Shown here: positions 34,814 to 44,235 of the stretch, piece after piece
How the letters are laid out: each line of letters starts with the position of its first letter
How positions within the stretch are numbered: the first letter of the stretch is position 1
Assembly (NCBI GenBank): GCA_024275485.1
Contig: JAJRZA010000050.1
Coordinates: 29,914-93,913, forward strand
Length of the DNA: 64,000 nt
Direction of reading: 5' to 3'
Source: Candidatus Krumholzibacteriota bacterium
GTDB lineage: Bacteria; Krumholzibacteriota; Krumholzibacteriia; LZORAL124-64-63
Position numbers and translations under genes: made by a program
Notes under the pieces: generated by a model
Seen by the model: only the letters and a program-made list of their open reading frames with translations
Told to the model about the DNA's origin: nothing
Database searches by the model: none

Positions 34814-35662
34814 ATGGATATAGCCAACCTCCCTCGACCCGAATGGGCCTTTGATCCGGCCATGGCCTGCGAAAATTGTTCTGAATTTATTCGCAGCACT
34901 CTGGCGGCTGCAGGAATCGACAACCTGGTATTGGGTCTCAGCGGGGGCATCGACTCGGCAGTGGCCGCTGGGCTTGCGGTGAGAGCATTGGGTGCGGACA
35001 ATGTTCTGGGAATCATGATGCCCTATTCCACAAGCAGCGCGGCTTCGATTACCGATGCCGCAGCCGTGGCAACTGCCCTTGGCATGAAAACCGAAACAGT
35101 CAGCATCGCCCCCATGGCCGATGCTTTCCTCAGTGATATCCCCGCCGGCGATTTGGTGCGTCGGGGAAACATCATGGCCCGCTGCCGCATGGTGATCTTG
35201 TACGACCGCTCGGCCAGGGATGGTTCCCTGGTTCTGGGCACCGGCAACCGCACCGAAGCATTGTTGGGTTATACCACCCTCTTTGGTGACAGTGCCTGCG
35301 CCCTGAATCCTATCGGACAACTTTACAAAACCGAAATTCGTTTGCTGGGAACCTGGATGGGCCTGCCCGACCCGGTGTTGACCAAGGTTCCGAGCGCCGA
35401 TCTCTGGGAAGGCCAATCCGATGAGGACGAACTGGGTTTCACGTATGCCGAAGTTGATAATCTCCTGCACGCCATGATTGATCTGGGTCGCCCAAACGCG
35501 GACTTGATTGCCGATGGTTTTGCTGACGGTCTTGTCATCCGTGTCCGCCAACGGGTACAGGCCATGGCCTTCAAACGACGATTGGCGCCGACCGCTGAGT
35601 TTTCAGGCCGCCCAAATCCTGGTTTTGCCCTGGCCGCCCGCAAGGATGGAGGCTTTCATTGA
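34814..35662 (+). CDS. nadE: Ammonia-dependent NAD+ synthetase
   Basis: Protein of 282 aa that amidates nicotinic acid adenine dinucleotide. The ATP pyrophosphatase P-loop is GLSGGIDSAVAAG; LVLGTGNRTEALLGY and TKVPSADLWEGQSDEDELG are further family blocks. There is no N-terminal glutaminase (nitrilase) domain, so it should use ammonia. GAGGAG lies about ten bases before the ATG. It overlaps the rsmI start. Confidence 0.93.
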   Translation: MDIANLPRPEWAFDPAMACENCSEFIRSTLAAAGIDNLVLGLSGGIDSAVAAGLAVRALGADNVLGIMMPYSTSSAASITDAAAVATALGMKTETVSIAPMADAFLSDIPAGDLVRRGNIMARCRMVILYDRSARDGSLVLGTGNRTEALLGYTTLFGDSACALNPIGQLYKTEIRLLGTWMGLPDPVLTKVPSADLWEGQSDEDELGFTYAEVDNLLHAMIDLGRPNADLIADGFADGLVIRVRQRVQAMAFKRRLAPTAEFSGRPNPGFALAARKDGGFH

Positions 35663-36386
35663 CCACGGTGAATCTACCTGAGATCGAATTCCCTGCCGGA
35701 TTGTGCCATTTTGTGGCCACCCCCATTGGAAATCTGGCCGACGTGAGTTTGCGCGCCTTGGCCGTATTGGCCGCTGCCGATGTGGTCTATTGCGAAGACA
35801 CTCGTCATACCCGGCGTCTGTTGAATCGCTACGATTTGAAATGCCATCTGATGAGTTATCATGACCATAACAAACTGAAGGCCGTGCCCCAAATCGTTGA
35901 TCGGTTGCGGGCCGGCGAAAAAGTGGTGGTTGTTAGCGACGCGGGGATGCCTTGCATTTCGGACCCTGGTTTTACCCTGGCCCGTCGTCTGCTGGAGGAA
36001 GAATTGCCCTGGACCGTTATTCCCGGGCCGAGCAGTACCCTGGCCGCGCTGGTTCTTTCGGGATTTTCGCCTGACCGATTCCTTTTTTGGGGTATCTTCC
36101 CCGTAAGAAAGGCAAGCGGACCACTTTTCTGACGAGCGCCCTGGAAGAGCCCGGCACCGTCCTGTTACTGGAATCCTGCCACCGGATCACCTCCACTTTG
36201 GAGATTCTCGCGGAGCTTGCTCCGACCAGGATTATGGCCGTGGCACGGGAGATCACCAAGTTGCACGAAGAAACTTTGCGCGGCACCGCCGCCGATTTGC
36301 TCAAGGTCATGATTGGCCGACGACTCAAAGGTGAACTGGTCCTGGTTCTGCAGGGCCAAGCCTCAGCACGCGATCCGGAGGAATGA
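35659..36386 (+). pseudogene. rsmI: 16S rRNA 2'-O-methyltransferase RsmI, frameshifted
   Basis: RsmI methylates C1402 of 16S rRNA. The first part (TTG 35659 to TGA 36132) shows FVATPIGNLADVSLRAL, CEDTRHTRRLL, VVVVSDAGMPCISDPG and PGPSSTLAALVLSGF. After the run of six Ts at 36083-36088 the frame is lost. The next frame then continues the family sequence (GYLPRKKGKR, then LLLESCHRI...). One extra T would restore FLFLGYLPRKKGKR and a 242-residue protein. Because the rest is well conserved and the indel is in a homopolymer, a sequencing error is as likely as a real mutation. The downstream stop overlaps the next ATG. Confidence 0.85.
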
Positions 36387-37048
36387 TGGATATCAATCAA
36401 TTCAAACAAGACTTCCGCAAGGGTGTGCGGCCGGTCGTTCTCATACTTGACCGATTGGGAATGTCTCCCCTGACCGTGTCCATCCTGGGCCTGGTGATCA
36501 CCGCTGTTTCGGGTTGGATCATTGCCAAAGGAGCCCTTTTTGGCGGTGCCCTGGTTTTTTTGCTGGGTTCTGGATTCGACATGCTTGATGGTGATCTTGC
36601 CCGGATTCAAGGAACCGTTTCCAGGCGTGGGGCCTTCCTTGATTCATGTTTTGACCGTTTGGGCGAAGCTTTCCTCTTTGCAGGTCTGACCTGGTATTTC
36701 GCAGGCCTGCCCCAGGAGGTGGCCCGGCTGCCACTGGTCCTGATCACGGCCACGGTGGTGGGCAGCCTGACCACCAGTTACGTTCGCGCCCGGGCTGAAG
36801 GAGTGGGGCAAACCTGTTTTGTAGGCTTCCTGCAACGAACCGAACGGGTCATCCTGCTCACCATTGGCTTGTTGCTGGGTCGATGGGCTCTGGTTCCTGT
36901 TCTGGCCTTCCTGGCCATAGCCACCCTGGGCACCACCGTTCAGCGAATTGTTCATGTGGCAGCCAAACTGCCCGGTCCCGGCGACCCGCAGGATACTGAA
37001 GATTCAGATTCAGACGAAACAGAAGATGCAGTGGAGGAGACCCCGTGA
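36383..37048 (+). CDS. CDP-alcohol phosphatidyltransferase
   Basis: Membrane protein of 221 aa with the full family motif: D57-x2-DG-x2-AR-x8-G-x3-D-x3-D, read as DMLDGDLARIQ...GAFLDSCFD. About six TM helices follow. It transfers a phospho-alcohol from or to CDP-diacylglycerol; the head group (glycerol-P, inositol-P or other) cannot be read from sequence. The acidic C-terminus (EDSDSDETEDAVEE) is unusual. It overlaps rsmI upstream and tmk downstream. Confidence 0.9.
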   Translation: MMDINQFKQDFRKGVRPVVLILDRLGMSPLTVSILGLVITAVSGWIIAKGALFGGALVFLLGSGFDMLDGDLARIQGTVSRRGAFLDSCFDRLGEAFLFAGLTWYFAGLPQEVARLPLVLITATVVGSLTTSYVRARAEGVGQTCFVGFLQRTERVILLTIGLLLGRWALVPVLAFLAIATLGTTVQRIVHVAAKLPGPGDPQDTEDSDSDETEDAVEETP

Positions 37049-37710
37049 CTCCGCAAGGTGCCCATTCGGTCAGTGACCCCGGTCTTCTAATCACTTTCGA
37101 AGGACCTGAAGGCAGTGGCAAGACCACTCTCATCCGCACCCTCGCCGCTCACATCAGTGGCCGTGGAGACGATCCCCTGCTCACCCGCGAGCCGGGTGGA
37201 ACACCCATCGGGGAACGAGTACGCAATATTCTTTTGGATAATGCGTCGAACAACATGTGCGCCGAAACGGAACTGATGCTGATGGTTGCCAGCCGGGCCC
37301 AACTGGTCAGGGAAAAGATCCAACCCGCCCTGGAAGCGGGTTTGATCATCTTGTGCGACCGTTTTGCCGACGCTTCGGTGGCCTACCAGGGTTTTGGCCG
37401 TGGGCTGGGTGAAAAAACCGTTGACCGTTTGAACGATATCGCTCTGGCCGGCGTTCAACCCGACTTGACTTTTTTCTGTCTCCTGCCACCGGAAGAGGGC
37501 CGAGCCCGGCAAAGCAGCAGCCAAACCGACCGTTTGGACCGTGAGGCCATCGAATTCCATCAGCGGGTGTTCGAAGGCTATCAGCTTTTGGCAAACTCCG
37601 GGAAAAGCCGTATTCATGTCATTGATGCGTCGGCCAGTCCCGAACAAATGTTCGAGGAGGCACTTGCCAGACTCAGAATGGTGGAACACGGCTTGCTAAA
37701 GTACCTTTAA
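37045..37710 (+). CDS. tmk: Thymidylate kinase
   Basis: Protein of 221 aa phosphorylating dTMP. P-loop is FEGPEGSGKTTLIRTL; TREPGGTPIGERVRNILL and CDRFADASVAYQGFGRGL are the DR(Y/F) and substrate blocks. GTG start overlaps the previous stop. A slightly extended N-terminus (MTPQGAHSVSDPG) precedes the first strand. Confidence 0.95.
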   Translation: MTPQGAHSVSDPGLLITFEGPEGSGKTTLIRTLAAHISGRGDDPLLTREPGGTPIGERVRNILLDNASNNMCAETELMLMVASRAQLVREKIQPALEAGLIILCDRFADASVAYQGFGRGLGEKTVDRLNDIALAGVQPDLTFFCLLPPEEGRARQSSSQTDRLDREAIEFHQRVFEGYQLLANSGKSRIHVIDASASPEQMFEEALARLRMVEHGLLKYL

Positions 37711-37843
37711 TTCAATCAGTCCTGGGCGAGAACAAGGAATTTCGGCCGGAATTCGGTTGCGGGCCGAATTTCCAGACAACCAATGCTGCCAGATTTGCAG
37801 CCAACTAGTGCGATCAAATCATACAGCCAACGAAGGAATGACC

Positions 37844-39568
37844 ATGGCTTTTTTTCCCAATACAAACCGACCAACCTCAACCAGTTTTTCGGGGTTTTCC
37901 CGAGTGTTGTTGACCGCAGTCCTGATGACGGTTCTGTTCAGCTGCACCGTTCAGGCGGCCGACGATCCTGCCGCCCGACGCCGGGAATTCTACGACAACC
38001 TGAAAATCCTGGGCGAAGCCTACGAACGTATCATCAACAACTATGTGGATGAGAAGGATCCCAAGGAAATCATGGAAGCCGGCGTCAAGGGTATGCTGAA
38101 AATTCTGGATGAGCATTCCAATTATCTGCCTCCGGTCAATTACGAAGACCTGATGATGTCCACCGAAGGAGAGTTCGGCGGCCTGGGCATCACCATTAAT
38201 ATTCGGGATCACTATCCCACGGTGGTATCACCCATCGAAGGCACACCCGCCTACTATATGGGCATTCAGGGTGGCGATCAGATCATTGAAATCGAAGGCG
38301 AAACCACCCGCGATTTCACCAGTCGCGATGCGGTGAAAAAGTTGCGCGGCCCCAAAGGCACCAAGGTGAACATCACCATCGCTCGGCCCGGCAGCAAAGA
38401 GCCCTTTCCCTTGACCATCGTGCGCGATATCATCAAGGTCGAGAGTGTTCCCTATGCTTTCATGATGGGTGATATTGGCTATGTGAAAGTGCAGAATTTT
38501 GCTCGCACCACCCACCATGAATTGGAAGACAAGCTGCAAGAATTGACGGATCAGGGTATGAAGGGTTTGATCCTGGATCTGCGCTTCAACCCCGGCGGGT
38601 TGCTCTATGCCGCCCAGGAAGTCAGTTCTCTATTCTTGGAGGATGAACAACTGGTGGTCTTCACCAAGGGCCGTTTGCGCGATCAGAACAAAAGCTATTA
38701 TGCCGCAAATCGGGGCCCCATCTTCAACAAGGTTCCTGTAATCGTGATGGTCAATGGCTCATCCGCTTCCGCCAGTGAGATCGTGGCGGCGGCACTGCAG
38801 GACCACGATGCCGGCCTGGTTGTGGGTAAAACCAGCTTCGGCAAGGGATCTGTCCAAACTGTTTTCCGTCTGGACGAGGACGAAGCTCTCAAACTGACCA
38901 CCGCCCGCTATTACACTCCAAGCGGTCGCTCCATCCACAAAAACCGGAGCCGTGACGGCGGACTGAGCGAAGAGGACCATCCTGTGGTGGATCTGGAAAA
39001 GGATCCCGCCAAAGAAGAGATGGATCGTTTCGACAAGGAAAAATTCTACACCGACAGCGGTCGTGTTATTTACGGCAGTGGCGGCGTAACCCCCGACATC
39101 GAAATCGATCAGGACTTCATGTCCGACTTTGAAATGAGTGTGGAGCGCGATGGTGCCCTGTTCAGTTTTGCCGTGGAGTACGCCAACGAACATGAAGGCG
39201 TCAACGGAGACTTCCAGGTTAGCGACGACACCTTCGCACGCTTCAAATCATTCCTGGGTGAGCGGGAAAAAATTGGTGAATACCTGGAAGTTTTTGAGCT
39301 CACCTACAGCGATTCCCTGGCTGATGCCAACAGTGATTTCATCAAACGTGGTATTCGTCGTGAAATGGCTCGCAGGATCAGCGGTCCCACCGCCGCCTAC
39401 AAAGTGGCCATCGAAGCTGATAGTCAACTCCATGAGGCCCTGGAACTGTTCAATGATGCGCCGTCCCTGGGAGCCCTGCTGAAAAGCGCGGCCGAGTGGA
39501 ACGAGAAGCAAATGGAGGTGCTGGCGGCCGAAAAATCCGCTGCCGAAGAGGAAACCGTGTCCAACTGA
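37844..39568 (+). CDS. S41-family C-terminal processing peptidase
   Basis: Protein of 574 aa. A signal peptide ends near VQAADD. A PDZ domain (about residues 90-180, GGLGITIN...GGDQIIEIEGE) precedes the S41 protease core, with the catalytic Ser in NGSSASASEIVAAAL and Lys in GKTSFGKGSVQT. A C-terminal extension of about 180 residues follows the core. ATG 37844 is preferred (AAGGA six bases away) over ATG 37838. It acts in the periplasm on protein C-termini. A terminator follows. Confidence 0.9.
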   Translation: MAFFPNTNRPTSTSFSGFSRVLLTAVLMTVLFSCTVQAADDPAARRREFYDNLKILGEAYERIINNYVDEKDPKEIMEAGVKGMLKILDEHSNYLPPVNYEDLMMSTEGEFGGLGITINIRDHYPTVVSPIEGTPAYYMGIQGGDQIIEIEGETTRDFTSRDAVKKLRGPKGTKVNITIARPGSKEPFPLTIVRDIIKVESVPYAFMMGDIGYVKVQNFARTTHHELEDKLQELTDQGMKGLILDLRFNPGGLLYAAQEVSSLFLEDEQLVVFTKGRLRDQNKSYYAANRGPIFNKVPVIVMVNGSSASASEIVAAALQDHDAGLVVGKTSFGKGSVQTVFRLDEDEALKLTTARYYTPSGRSIHKNRSRDGGLSEEDHPVVDLEKDPAKEEMDRFDKEKFYTDSGRVIYGSGGVTPDIEIDQDFMSDFEMSVERDGALFSFAVEYANEHEGVNGDFQVSDDTFARFKSFLGEREKIGEYLEVFELTYSDSLADANSDFIKRGIRREMARRISGPTAAYKVAIEADSQLHEALELFNDAPSLGALLKSAAEWNEKQMEVLAAEKSAAEEETVSN

Positions 39569-39596
39569 TCAGTCGGTTTTTTGTTCCAACTGCTCC

Positions 39597-39634
39597 AAAT
39601 GCCCTCGGTGCCTGGAAGGTGCCGGGGGCATTTT
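39597..39634 (+). terminator. Terminator after the S41 protease gene
   Basis: A 16-nt arm pair with G-U and one mismatched position (39597-39612 with 39618-39633) around TGGAA, then TTTT. Confidence 0.7.
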
Positions 39635-39713
39635 ACAATCTCGCTTGCCGTCAGCAGCGCCATCTGGCAGGCTTGCGGTGCCGAGAACTCATCCAATCTT
39701 TTTATCCCAAGGA

Positions 39714-40979
39714 ATGAATCAGGACATGCTGAAAAAACTGCAAAGTCTGGCCCGGATCCACAGGGAAAAATCGCCCGACCAACTCGACCTGACCAGCGCC
39801 GAACATCTGGCCCTGGCTACCAATTTCGCCGACGAATTGCTAGCTGCCAGGGGTGCTCCTGCCGACTACCTGGCTTTGGAGTCCGAACTGGTGGCCAAGA
39901 AGGACCAGATACCTCTGTTGGTGCACCTTGCTGTCAAGCTGGCCTTGTCCCGGAGCCGGGTGCTTTTGTGGCCGGGCCCAGCCCACCTTTCGGTGGTTTT
40001 TGCGGTGTACAAAGAGCACCAGCGAATTCTTGGCAGCGACCAGGCTGCTGGTGGCGAAGATTTTCTGCGGCGTAAGGTCCACCAACTGGAATGGTTGTTC
40101 GCAGGTAGGAAGGATCTGACCTGGGACATGTATGTGGTGGACGACGGCTGTCCCGAAGGCAGTGGTCGCATCGCCCAGGAGATCATTGATGAAGATGATC
40201 TGGGTGGTCGAGTCCGTGTGCTGTTCCTGGCTGAAGCCATCAAGCAGGGTCTGCCGGTGGTCTCTTCCCTGGCCGACACCGCACAGAGTATGAAAGGCGG
40301 TTCCGTGGAACTGGGTATGTGGACCGCCGCTGAGCAGGATAGGGATAACCACGTGATCGTTTTCACTGATGCGGACCTTTCCACTCACCTCGGTCAATCT
40401 GGATTGCTGATGGACGGCATCCTGGAAAAGGGTTTCGATGCAGCCATCGGTTCCCGACGCCTGGCCGCTTCGGTGGTGATCAAAAAAGGCTCCCGCAATA
40501 CCAGGGGCAAGCTCTTTATCTACTTGTGGAAACGAATCATTTCCAGCATTCCGGATATCATCGACACCCAATGCGGGTTCAAGGGATTCCGGGCATCGAC
40601 GGTGCGCAAGATCGTGCCCGATATGCTGGAAAAGAAATTTGCCTTCGACATTGAGTTGCTCATCAAGACCATAGTGGAGAGACCCGACTCCATCGTGCAG
40701 GTACCGGTGGCCTGGATCGACAGTGATATCTTGTCCACAACCACCGACATTCAGCCATATTTGCCCATGTTGCAGGCGATTGCGGGAATGTATCGCCATT
40801 ACCTGGATACCACCGCCGATGGCTCCGCCTTTGCCGATTTTGTGGACAGCCTGGACGAAGGGTACTGGGAACGGTTGCAAAACAACATCCCGGCAGGCAT
40901 AACCGATCGTGAACCGGCTGAATATGTGGAGTATGCAGGGGTCACTGTCCAAGAGTTGAACCGGGCCTGCGCCGGGTAG
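39714..40979 (+). CDS. Glycosyltransferase family 2-like protein
   Basis: Protein of 421 aa. The GT-A core starts at about residue 135 with MYVVDDGCPEGSG and contains the DxD-like VIFTDADLSTH and the acceptor block DTQCGFKGFRAS, which resembles dolichyl/polyprenyl-phosphate sugar transferases. A 130-residue N-terminal helical extension is not typical and is unexplained. There is no obvious C-terminal membrane region. ATG 39714 is close to AAGGA; ATG 39726 is an alternative. Confidence 0.8.
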   Translation: MNQDMLKKLQSLARIHREKSPDQLDLTSAEHLALATNFADELLAARGAPADYLALESELVAKKDQIPLLVHLAVKLALSRSRVLLWPGPAHLSVVFAVYKEHQRILGSDQAAGGEDFLRRKVHQLEWLFAGRKDLTWDMYVVDDGCPEGSGRIAQEIIDEDDLGGRVRVLFLAEAIKQGLPVVSSLADTAQSMKGGSVELGMWTAAEQDRDNHVIVFTDADLSTHLGQSGLLMDGILEKGFDAAIGSRRLAASVVIKKGSRNTRGKLFIYLWKRIISSIPDIIDTQCGFKGFRASTVRKIVPDMLEKKFAFDIELLIKTIVERPDSIVQVPVAWIDSDILSTTTDIQPYLPMLQAIAGMYRHYLDTTADGSAFADFVDSLDEGYWERLQNNIPAGITDREPAEYVEYAGVTVQELNRACAG

Positions 40980-40994
40980 GAATCCAAAACATTA

Positions 40995-41028
40995 CCCCGA
41001 CCGATCCCATGATCGGCCGGGGTTCCTT
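40995..41028 (+). terminator. Terminator after the GT2 gene
   Basis: A 12-bp stem with one mismatch (40995-41006 with 41011-41022), CCAT loop, then TTCCTTTT. It lies between convergent genes. Confidence 0.75.
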
Positions 41029-41045
41029 TTCCGGAAGAACCGGCC

Positions 41046-41960
41046 CTAACCCGTTTTCTTGATCAAACTGGTCGCCGCGGCCACCATGCTACCAACCTCG
41101 CTCAAATTTGAGGGGATGATCAAGGTATTGCCTTCCTTGGCCAGCTTGCCAAATTCACCAATGTACTGCTCGGCCACCCGCAGGTTCACGGCACTTTCAC
41201 CCCCGGGCTCCTGGATGGCGGCGGCGATGGAGCGGATTCCTTCGGCGGTTGCCGTGGCCACCATTTTTATCTCTTCAGCCAAACCTTCGGCTTCATTGAT
41301 TCGTTTCATCTTTTCGCCTTCGGAAGTTTTGATGGCTTCCTGCTTGGTGCCTTCGGCCACGTTGATGCGAGCCTGACGTTCACCTTCGGATTCGGCAATG
41401 GTGGCGCGTTTCTGGCGTTCGGCCCGCATCTGCTTTTCCAGGGCGTCGCGCACTGTCTGGGGCGGATGAATGTTCTTGATCTCATAACGGGTGATTTTCA
41501 CGCCCCAGGGATCGGAGGCCTTGTCTACAGCGGCGATGATGGCGTGGTTGATGGTGTCGCGTTCTTCGAAGGTGCGATCCAGTTCCAGCTTGCCGATTTC
41601 CGAACGCATGGTCGTCTGGGAGAGCTGGGTTGAGGCAAACAGGAAATTCTCGATACCATAACTGGCCTTGACCGGATCGGTGACCTGAAGGTAAAGCACA
41701 CCATCGACTTCCACGGCGATGTTGTCCCTGGTGATGCACATCTGGGGGGGGACATCCACAGCCACTTCTTTCATGGAGTGTTTGTAGGCCACCCGATCGA
41801 GGAACGGTGTCAGAATATGGAATCCGGCCTTCAAGGTTCGCGAGTACTTGCCCAGACGCTCCACAATGTAGGCACTTTTTTGTGGCACGATGCGCGCCGT
41901 GTTCAGCAAGGTGATGATAATCAGGGCAGCAATACCAGCAGCAACGATAGGTCCCAACAT
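41046..41960 (-). CDS. SPFH/Band 7 paraslipin (QmcA-like)
   Basis: Protein of 304 aa. An N-terminal TM helix (residues 3-20) is followed by a band-7 domain (VPQKSAYIVERLGKYSRTLKAGFHIL...) and a long charged helix rich in Glu/Ala (QMRAERQKRATIAESEGERQARINVAEG), typical of paraslipins. It forms membrane scaffolds with NfeD partners. The nfeD-like gene lies 46 bp upstream on the same strand, the usual pairing. Confidence 0.92.
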   Translation of the reverse strand: MLGPIVAAGIAALIIITLLNTARIVPQKSAYIVERLGKYSRTLKAGFHILTPFLDRVAYKHSMKEVAVDVPPQMCITRDNIAVEVDGVLYLQVTDPVKASYGIENFLFASTQLSQTTMRSEIGKLELDRTFEERDTINHAIIAAVDKASDPWGVKITRYEIKNIHPPQTVRDALEKQMRAERQKRATIAESEGERQARINVAEGTKQEAIKTSEGEKMKRINEAEGLAEEIKMVATATAEGIRSIAAAIQEPGGESAVNLRVAEQYIGEFGKLAKEGNTLIIPSNLSEVGSMVAAATSLIKKTG

Positions 41961-42006
41961 AACAGTCCTCCAATGAATGCCGTCACGACGACGGCCGATT
42001 GTATGA

Positions 42007-42456
42007 TCAAACAGGATCTACCAACAGAGTGATGCTGTCCACTCCGGTGACGCGGGCGCGCTCTCCTGCAGCAATGGGTTCCGTGCTACGGGCACTCCAC
42101 TGAGCCCCTTTGAATTCCACACGACCGCTGCCGTCGGCAGGATCAATGTCTTCGATTACGGTGACAATTTGCCCATGGAAATCATCGAGGTTGCTCTCGG
42201 GGTTTTGCGAGTCACCTTCAAATCCGATAAACCGGGCCTGGAACCAACGCCTCAACAGCACCAGATACAACACCGAACTGACAGCGAAAACCAGCAATTG
42301 CGACGTCCAGCCGGCAGTCAGACCAATCCAGGAGGTAACCGCTGCGGTCCAGGCACCCAGGCCGAAAAAAACGAGGATGATGCCCGGAGCGAAGAATTCG
42401 GAAAGGATCAGACCCAGGCCGATCAGGAACCAGATCAACTGAGGATTGAAAGTCAT
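42007..42456 (-). CDS. NfeD-family membrane protein
   Basis: Protein of 149 aa with three close TM segments in the first 75 residues (LIWFLIGLGLILSEFFAPGI is characteristic) and a C-terminal OB-fold (GQIVTVIEDIDPADGSGRVEFKGAQWSARS). This is the short NfeD form without a ClpP-like protease domain. It is paired with the paraslipin gene downstream. Confidence 0.92.
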   Translation of the reverse strand: MTFNPQLIWFLIGLGLILSEFFAPGIILVFFGLGAWTAAVTSWIGLTAGWTSQLLVFAVSSVLYLVLLRRWFQARFIGFEGDSQNPESNLDDFHGQIVTVIEDIDPADGSGRVEFKGAQWSARSTEPIAAGERARVTGVDSITLLVDPV

Positions 42457-42544
42457 GGTTGTCTCCTTGGTCCGCGGTGGTTTGGCGGAAGTGCCAACGG
42501 GAGATTTAACCCGTAGAATGGCGCTTTATTCAAGAAGAAATAGA

Positions 42545-42576
42545 AAAAACTCCCAGGCCTTGAGACCCGGGAGTTT
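42545..42576 (-). terminator. Terminator after cheV
   Basis: AAACTCCCAGG (42547-42557) pairs with CCCGGGAGTTT (42566-42576) with one mismatch; the minus strand continues into a T6 run. It lies about 25 bp after the cheV stop. Confidence 0.75.
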
Positions 42577-42598
42577 GTTTTCGAGGGGTATTGTCAGA

Positions 42599-43657
42599 TC
42601 ATGCCTCCTGGGGCTCGACCTTCAGTACAAATTTATCCAACAGCGACACCAACTCCGTGAACTGGGGTTTGGTGATGTAGGCATCAGCGCCCACGTCATC
42701 GCACTTGCGGGCAATTTGTTCGTTGATCAACGAGGAGAACATGATCACCGGCACATCCTTGATGTCCAGGGTTTCCTTCAGATTCCTGCAAAGGGCCAAA
42801 CCATCCATTTGGGGCATCTCGATGTCACTTATCAGGCCGCCAAAGTATTCGCTGACCGGTTTGCCTTCATTCTTGGATTTTTGCTTGATGGCCTCAATGG
42901 CCTTAAAACAATCCAACCCATTGGGAAAAGTTTTGACATTGGTGTACTTGGCTTTTGCCAACTCCTGGCAAACCTTTTCACTGATGACGACGGAATCTTC
43001 CGCCAGAAAAATCTGGACCGCTGCCCGTTCGGCAGAGATGGGTCCTACTTCACCGCTGACATTGAACATATTCTGGCCTTTGGGCAGAATCTCAGAGACA
43101 ATTTTCTCCATGTCTACAATGAGGATTTCTCGTTCTTCTATTTGCATCGAACCGGTGAACTTGCTCTCGGTGGAAGCCAGGAAGGGACTCAATGGACTGA
43201 TGGCTCCCCAGGATACCCGGTGAATGCGATTGACCCCGTCCACCAGGAAAGCCGTTTTCATGGAGTTGAATTCCATGACCAGGGTCAACTTGTTTCCGGT
43301 GGGGTCGGATTGTCCTGCCGTGGCATTGACCAGGGACTTGCTGGATTCAACCATCTCCGGAGCGATAACCGACTCCACAGCCTCGGTGACATCCTCACTG
43401 TCTTCAGTGTCAGTCACGGCAAGGTCGCTGGACATTTCGAGTGAGAGATCCACAAGGGTTATGCAACTCTCCCTGAACAAGAGAGTCCCCACCACCGATG
43501 GGTGGGATAGTTGGATTTGAGTGACCCGTTCCGGATCAAACTGCTCAATAGCCTGAATTTTCAGGACATTGATGCCGAATGGCTGCCCGTTCACCACGAA
43601 TTCCAGGATCTCAACTTCGTTGGTGCCCGATTCCAAAAGAATTCCATTGTTGGCCAT
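42599..43657 (-). CDS. cheV: Chemotaxis coupling/receiver protein CheV
   Basis: Protein of 352 aa. An N-terminal CheW domain (EILEFVVNGQPFGINVLKIQAIEQ) is joined to a response-regulator receiver with acidic pair AED, phospho-acceptor Asp in LISDIEMPQMDG and Lys in YITKPQ. The CheW domain holds an unusual acidic insert of about 45 residues (SDLAVTDTEDSEDVTEAVES...). It couples chemoreceptors to CheA. No receptor or CheA lies nearby. It is downstream of the PilZ gene by 20 bp, likely one operon. Confidence 0.92.
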   Translation of the reverse strand: MANNGILLESGTNEVEILEFVVNGQPFGINVLKIQAIEQFDPERVTQIQLSHPSVVGTLLFRESCITLVDLSLEMSSDLAVTDTEDSEDVTEAVESVIAPEMVESSKSLVNATAGQSDPTGNKLTLVMEFNSMKTAFLVDGVNRIHRVSWGAISPLSPFLASTESKFTGSMQIEEREILIVDMEKIVSEILPKGQNMFNVSGEVGPISAERAAVQIFLAEDSVVISEKVCQELAKAKYTNVKTFPNGLDCFKAIEAIKQKSKNEGKPVSEYFGGLISDIEMPQMDGLALCRNLKETLDIKDVPVIMFSSLINEQIARKCDDVGADAYITKPQFTELVSLLDKFVLKVEPQEA

Positions 43658-43677
43658 GTTTCCACCTTCTTGAATTT

Positions 43678-44019
43678 CTAGTTGACCAGATTCATTCGAT
43701 ACATGACGTCTTCCAGAAGGAATCCGTCATTACCGGTCAGATTTTGGAATTTGAACCCGGTCTGATAATAACTGGGGTTGGTATCCTGTTCGCACCAAAC
43801 CGCTTCAGCCTGCACTGAAATATCATTTTTCCCATATGACTTGGGTGGCAGAACGATGCGGAGATTGAAGACGCGGCCTGGTTCCAGGTGGACGTTACCC
43901 ACCATCATTAAGCCATCGGCGGTAATATCCACTACTCGACCGATGACCTGGTTGGACTCGGCGTCAAACACTTTGACCGGGTGCGGTGTGTTTTTGCGAG
44001 GTCTGTTTCGCTGTTTCAA
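43678..44019 (-). CDS. PilZ-domain protein (c-di-GMP effector)
   Basis: Protein of 113 aa. The N-terminal RNRPRKN fits the c-di-GMP-binding RxxxR, and DITADGLMMV the (D/N)xSxxG motif with Thr-Ala in place of the usual Ser. It starts at TTG 44019 with AAAGGA upstream. Operon with cheV suggests c-di-GMP input to motility control. Confidence 0.85.
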   Translation of the reverse strand: MKQRNRPRKNTPHPVKVFDAESNQVIGRVVDITADGLMMVGNVHLEPGRVFNLRIVLPPKSYGKNDISVQAEAVWCEQDTNPSYYQTGFKFQNLTGNDGFLLEDVMYRMNLVN

Positions 44020-44235
44020 TGGACTAGTCCTTTCTAGAGTGCTCTTTCCTGATTTGTTTCGACACCTGCAGGGGATTCTTGAGCAGTGAATTAACAGTTT
44101 TCCTCCGGCGAACCTGTTGGGGGCAATTTGGGGAATTCAGGTCAAGCGAAGATGAGTCAGGTTGCCCCAAACCCCGGCGGGATGTATCATGGCTCCCAGA
44201 AAGTTGATGATATCTTCTCTGACTGGGGAGTTGGC

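Noticed and set aside
36083..36092. Programmed -1 ribosomal frameshift in rsmI
   Set aside because: The heptamer does not fit X-XXY-YYZ slippage in both sites, and RsmI is not known to use frameshifting; an indel in the T-run is simpler.
37736..37772. Terminator between tmk and the S41 protease gene
   Set aside because: There is an imperfect inverted repeat (GGAA-TTCGGCC type) but no T tract; it could be a weak structure only, so it is not listed as a terminator.
39840..40952. Open frame of 370 codons on the minus strand inside the GT2 gene
   Set aside because: Antisense to a gene with clear GT-A motifs; no start signal or domain of its own.
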